From: Clostridia bacterium
Lineage (GTDB): Bacteria > Bacillota > Clostridia > Oscillospirales > QAKW01
Reading direction: 5' to 3'
NCBI GenBank assembly: GCA_017464525.1
Contig: JAFTZM010000033.1
Span: 240,697 to 304,696 of the forward strand
Length of the DNA: 64,000 bases
Part shown: piece after piece, positions 61,401 through 64,000 of the stretch
Layout of the letters: every line of letters starts with the position of its first letter
Numbering within the stretch: the first letter of the stretch is position 1
The notes under the pieces: generated by a model
What the model was told of the DNA's origin: nothing
Seen by the model: only the letters and a program-made list of their open reading frames with translations
Database searches by the model: none
Program-made: the position numbers and the translations under genes

Positions 61401-62413
61401 AAAAACAACCTTTAATGCAAACAGAAACCCGTGTTGCCCGCACATATCGAGGTGGTAAGTTGTTGGAAGAATTTCTTGGAAAAACTAATCCAAAAGACTC
61501 TTTTTATCCCGAAGACTGGATCTCCTCTTTTGTTGAAGCAAAAAACAAAAACGGTTTTCCCGGTGAGGGCATTTCCAATGTGCTGATCCACGGAGTTGAA
61601 AAACCCATTACCGATGCAGTTACAAAAGAGGATTTCGGGCCCGGCAGAACGGAAAGCGGTGTGCTGGTGAAATTTCTTCACGCCGGCGAACGATTGGGCA
61701 TCCAAACCCACCCAACTCCTGATTTTTCCCGAAAGCATTTTAAATCTGACTATGGAAAAACAGAATGCTGGCATATTCTAAAAGCTGCCCCAGGCGCCGC
61801 TGTTTACATTGGCTTTAAAGAAGGAATCACCAAGGAAAAATGGTCCAAGCTTTTCCGCGAACAGGACATAGATGGTATGCTGAATTCCCTTCACTGCTTT
61901 CAGGTTCAAGAAGGCGATACCATCCTGGTTCGTGCAGGTACACCCCATGCCATTGGCGCCGGATGTTTTTTATTAGAAATACAAGAACCCACCGACTACA
62001 CCATGCGGGTAGAAAAAGAAACGTTAGCCGGCGAGCATCTCACCCCTATGCAGATCCACTATGGTGTGGGAGAAGATGCCCTGCTGGAATGCTTTATATA
62101 CGAGGGACTCTCTCGGAAGAAAGCACGGGAAAAATATTTTTTACCGCCTCGAACAGAACGAAATATTCCCCACTATACCACACTTGTCACTTACGACGAT
62201 ACCCCCTGCTTTGCATTGGGAATACTTGCATCAGGTGGCAGTATTCAGCCTGACAGTTTTGTTTCCCTTGTAATTACAAAAGGAGAAAAATTGCTCATTG
62301 GTGATACTTCTTTGAAGGTACGCCCCGGAAACAAGATCTTTGTTCCTTATGGGTGTGGAAAAATCACGGTAGATGATGGTGAAATAATCGTGTGCCATCC
62401 CCCTAAAATCTAA
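61397..62413 (+). CDS. manA: Class I mannose-6-phosphate isomerase
   Basis: 338 residues, cupin-type PMI. Zinc ligands are visible as Gln and His in GIQTHPTPDFSRKHF, Glu in YGKTECWHIL and His in RAGTPHAIGAG; the C-terminal beta domain has KIFVPYGCGKITV. Converts mannose-6-P to fructose-6-P. Start at 61397 is coupled to the upstream stop (ATGA) with AAGGAAAAG; the longer frame starting inside the glycosidase gene is not used. Neighbours suggest use of mannose-containing sugars. Confidence 0.9.
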   Translation: MKKQPLMQTETRVARTYRGGKLLEEFLGKTNPKDSFYPEDWISSFVEAKNKNGFPGEGISNVLIHGVEKPITDAVTKEDFGPGRTESGVLVKFLHAGERLGIQTHPTPDFSRKHFKSDYGKTECWHILKAAPGAAVYIGFKEGITKEKWSKLFREQDIDGMLNSLHCFQVQEGDTILVRAGTPHAIGAGCFLLEIQEPTDYTMRVEKETLAGEHLTPMQIHYGVGEDALLECFIYEGLSRKKAREKYFLPPRTERNIPHYTTLVTYDDTPCFALGILASGGSIQPDSFVSLVITKGEKLLIGDTSLKVRPGNKIFVPYGCGKITVDDGEIIVCHPPKI

Positions 62414-62429
62414 ACAGAAGGAGATTATT

Positions 62430-63653
62430 ATGCTAAAATCAAGAGAAGAATTAATGGAACTTGCCAAAGCCACCTATATTCCGCTGCTGGAGCGTGCGGC
62501 CAGAAGATATGAAAACAATGAGATATATCTTACTGTAGACAGCACCGGCTACGAATGCACCCGCATTGAAGAGTTGTTCCGTCCATTGTGGGGAATTGCA
62601 CCCTTACTTAGAGATACGAATTTTAAAATCAATGTATCCGGCAAAGAAATGCATGTGTGTGATTTTATTACAAAAATCATATTAGAAGGAACCGGAAAAG
62701 ATTCTCCCCGCAGATTTGATCGGGAAGTAACTGACCTTACACGAATTAAATTTTCAAATCAGTGTATTACCGAAATTGCCGCCTATTTGGTAACCGTTCA
62801 TTTTGCAAAGGATATGCTTTGGGATCCCTTGGCCGATAAGCAAAAGGAACAAATTGCCGGTTGGATCCAAAACTGTGCCATGGTTGCCTTAAAAGATTCC
62901 TGGCCCAATAATCACTATTGGTATCCGGTAATCAGTATTGAGATCTTACGAAACTTAGGCTATTACGATCCCGAGACTGAACCATACTTAGCAAAAACAT
63001 ATACTGCTTTGGAAGAACTATATGTAAGCAATGGATGGTATTGTGATGGCAAAGATTTTGGTCGTTTTGATTATTACGAAGCATGGGCTCATCATACCTA
63101 CACATTGCTTTGGATTTTGATCGGCAATAAAAATGCACCCGATTATGTGGAACGATGTGAAAAATACAAGCGTCGTACCGAGGAATATTTACAACTTTAT
63201 TCCCATTATTTTGATGTAGACGGTGGAATCCCCGCATATGGACGTTCCCTTAGCTACCGCTTTGCTGCAGTTAGTGCCTTTGGGCTTGCTGCATTAGTGG
63301 GTTGTAACATTGATATGGGCTTGGCCAAAAATATCATTTTAAAAAACATTAATTATTTCTTCAGCAAAAGTCTTCCTTCCGATGATGGCTTCTTTGGTTG
63401 CGGTTACCTATACCCCTCTGTTCGCTTTGCAGAAAGTTACGCCTCCGATGGTGCCACCTGCTGCTTTACCGAAGGTTTTATGTGTTTACTTGCCGGAGAA
63501 GATCACCCCTTATGGCTTTCAGAAATGAAGCCCTTACCGATTGAAAACGGAGATTATTTAGTGGAATGCCCTGTGAATAAACTTGATTTCCTCATCCAGG
63601 GCGAAAAGGATTATGGCGGCATAACCTTATTTAATAATTCCATACACTACTAA
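62430..63653 (+). CDS. DUF2264-type protein, apparently C-terminally truncated
   Basis: 407 residues. The family's N-terminal alpha/alpha-barrel is visible: YECTRIEELFRPLWGIAPLL, SWPNNHYWYPVISIEIL, RFDYYEAWAHHTYTLLWIL, GGIPAYGRSLSYRFAAVSAFGLAALVG, KSLPSDDGFFGCGYLYP. Relatives known to me continue with a C-terminal beta domain of some 200 residues; here the frame stops shortly after KLDFLIQGEKDYGG, where the sequence turns into ArdA-like code. Probably a glycan-related enzyme. AGAAGGAG site. Confidence 0.75.
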   Translation: MLKSREELMELAKATYIPLLERAARRYENNEIYLTVDSTGYECTRIEELFRPLWGIAPLLRDTNFKINVSGKEMHVCDFITKIILEGTGKDSPRRFDREVTDLTRIKFSNQCITEIAAYLVTVHFAKDMLWDPLADKQKEQIAGWIQNCAMVALKDSWPNNHYWYPVISIEILRNLGYYDPETEPYLAKTYTALEELYVSNGWYCDGKDFGRFDYYEAWAHHTYTLLWILIGNKNAPDYVERCEKYKRRTEEYLQLYSHYFDVDGGIPAYGRSLSYRFAAVSAFGLAALVGCNIDMGLAKNIILKNINYFFSKSLPSDDGFFGCGYLYPSVRFAESYASDGATCCFTEGFMCLLAGEDHPLWLSEMKPLPIENGDYLVECPVNKLDFLIQGEKDYGGITLFNNSIHY

Positions 63654-63654
63654 C

Positions 63655-64000
63655 CTGGATTGCTACGACGTGTACCCCGGTATCCACGATCACGACGACC
63701 TGGGACGGTATTACATTGAGGAATTGGGCGCTATGGAGATTCCGTCCTATCTGGAAAGCTATTTTGACTACGAGGCATACGGCCGTGACGTTGCCCTGGA
63801 GGAAGGAGGCGAATTTACCGACTTCGGCTATGTCCGTGATACGGGCGACCGCTTCTATGAAGAATACGACGGACAGATAGAAAGTATCCCGGAGGAATAC
63901 CGTGTGATGAATATTGAGGATGAAGAACCGGAGCTCACGATGGACGACAAAATGGATATGGCCACCGACCTTGCCTTTGATCTTGACGAGTTTTTCCGTC
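63655..64000 (+). pseudogene. ArdA-like antirestriction gene, 5' end missing, runs off the window
   Basis: The frame from 63655 encodes HDHDDLGRYYIEELGAMEI, PSYLESYFDYEAYGRDVAL and EEGGEFTDFGYV, matching the C-terminal third of ArdA (RYYIEE, DYQAYGRD), followed by an acidic extension (YRVMNIEDEEPELTMDD). No start codon or ribosome site precedes it; upstream in frame there is a stop at 63622-63624. The N-terminal part of ArdA is absent. Base use is more GC-rich than in the preceding genes. ArdA mimics DNA to block type I restriction and is carried by conjugative elements. Confidence 0.7.

Noticed and set aside
1..64000. CRISPR arrays, insertion sequences, phage genes, rRNA
   Set aside because: No regularly spaced repeats, transposase or integrase frames, phage structural genes or rRNA were seen on either strand; only the ArdA-like fragment and the tRNA scar hint at mobile DNA.

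Overview
The window looks like the chromosome of an endospore-forming Bacillota of the class Clostridia, probably an Oscillospirales/Ruminococcaceae-type gut anaerobe. The reasons are a complete spoIIIAA-AH engulfment operon, an ftsEX-M23-ctpA cluster, a split two-gene transketolase, a membrane pyrophosphatase, an Asp23/Gls24 protein, strong GGAGG ribosome sites and many clear TTGNNN-N17-TATAAT promoters. The placement is inferred from gene content only; no 16S rRNA is present.

Layout. 1-9.1 kb is housekeeping: a clpP-type 5' end, a lipoprotein, a Cys-rich protein with a sigmaK-like promoter, a dCMP deaminase-type protein, tRNA-Gly(CCC), split transketolase, rarA-nth, secD-secF and an Asp23 protein. 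9.2-13.7 kb holds the spoIIIA operon on the minus strand. 13.8-20.2 kb has enolase, then ctpA, an M23 hydrolase, ftsX, ftsE and a PucR/CdaR-type regulator. 20.4-30.5 kb has an MsmX-type sugar ABC ATPase, rsuA, a DUF4830 protein, an EF-G-like GTPase without a normal NKxD motif, and two large membrane proteins that look like catalytically dead P-type ATPases on either side of the rRNA methyltransferase gene rlmB. 30.5-42.5 kb is one long minus-strand unit read from a strong promoter: a very large solute-binding protein, two pairs of sugar ABC permeases, an NHL/TPR membrane protein, a YIP1 protein and a DUF5696 protein. It encodes no ATPase, so the lone ATPase at 20.4 kb is the natural candidate partner.

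42.6-57.7 kb has pncB, a K+-dependent membrane pyrophosphatase, a sugar catabolic operon (two paralogous Gfo/Idh/MocA oxidoreductases and two xylose-isomerase-like TIM barrels) beside an AraC regulator, a phosphoglucomutase/phosphomannomutase, nagB, a second AraC regulator, an FkbM methyltransferase, an SGNH hydrolase and tRNA-Leu(CAG). From about 58.17 kb to the right edge the character changes. A 23-base 3' fragment of another tRNA-Leu is followed by a short promoter-driven RNA-like unit, a third AraC regulator, a GH42-like glycosidase, a class I mannose-6-phosphate isomerase, a DUF2264 protein that appears to lack its C-terminal part, and a 5'-truncated ArdA-like antirestriction gene running off the edge. 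This could be a genomic island at a tRNA, partly rearranged, or a mis-assembled join.

The best candidate for an undescribed system is the pair of pseudo-P-type ATPases flanking rlmB (25.1-30.2 kb). The four-permease, giant-binding-protein transporter and the tRNA-fragment island come next.
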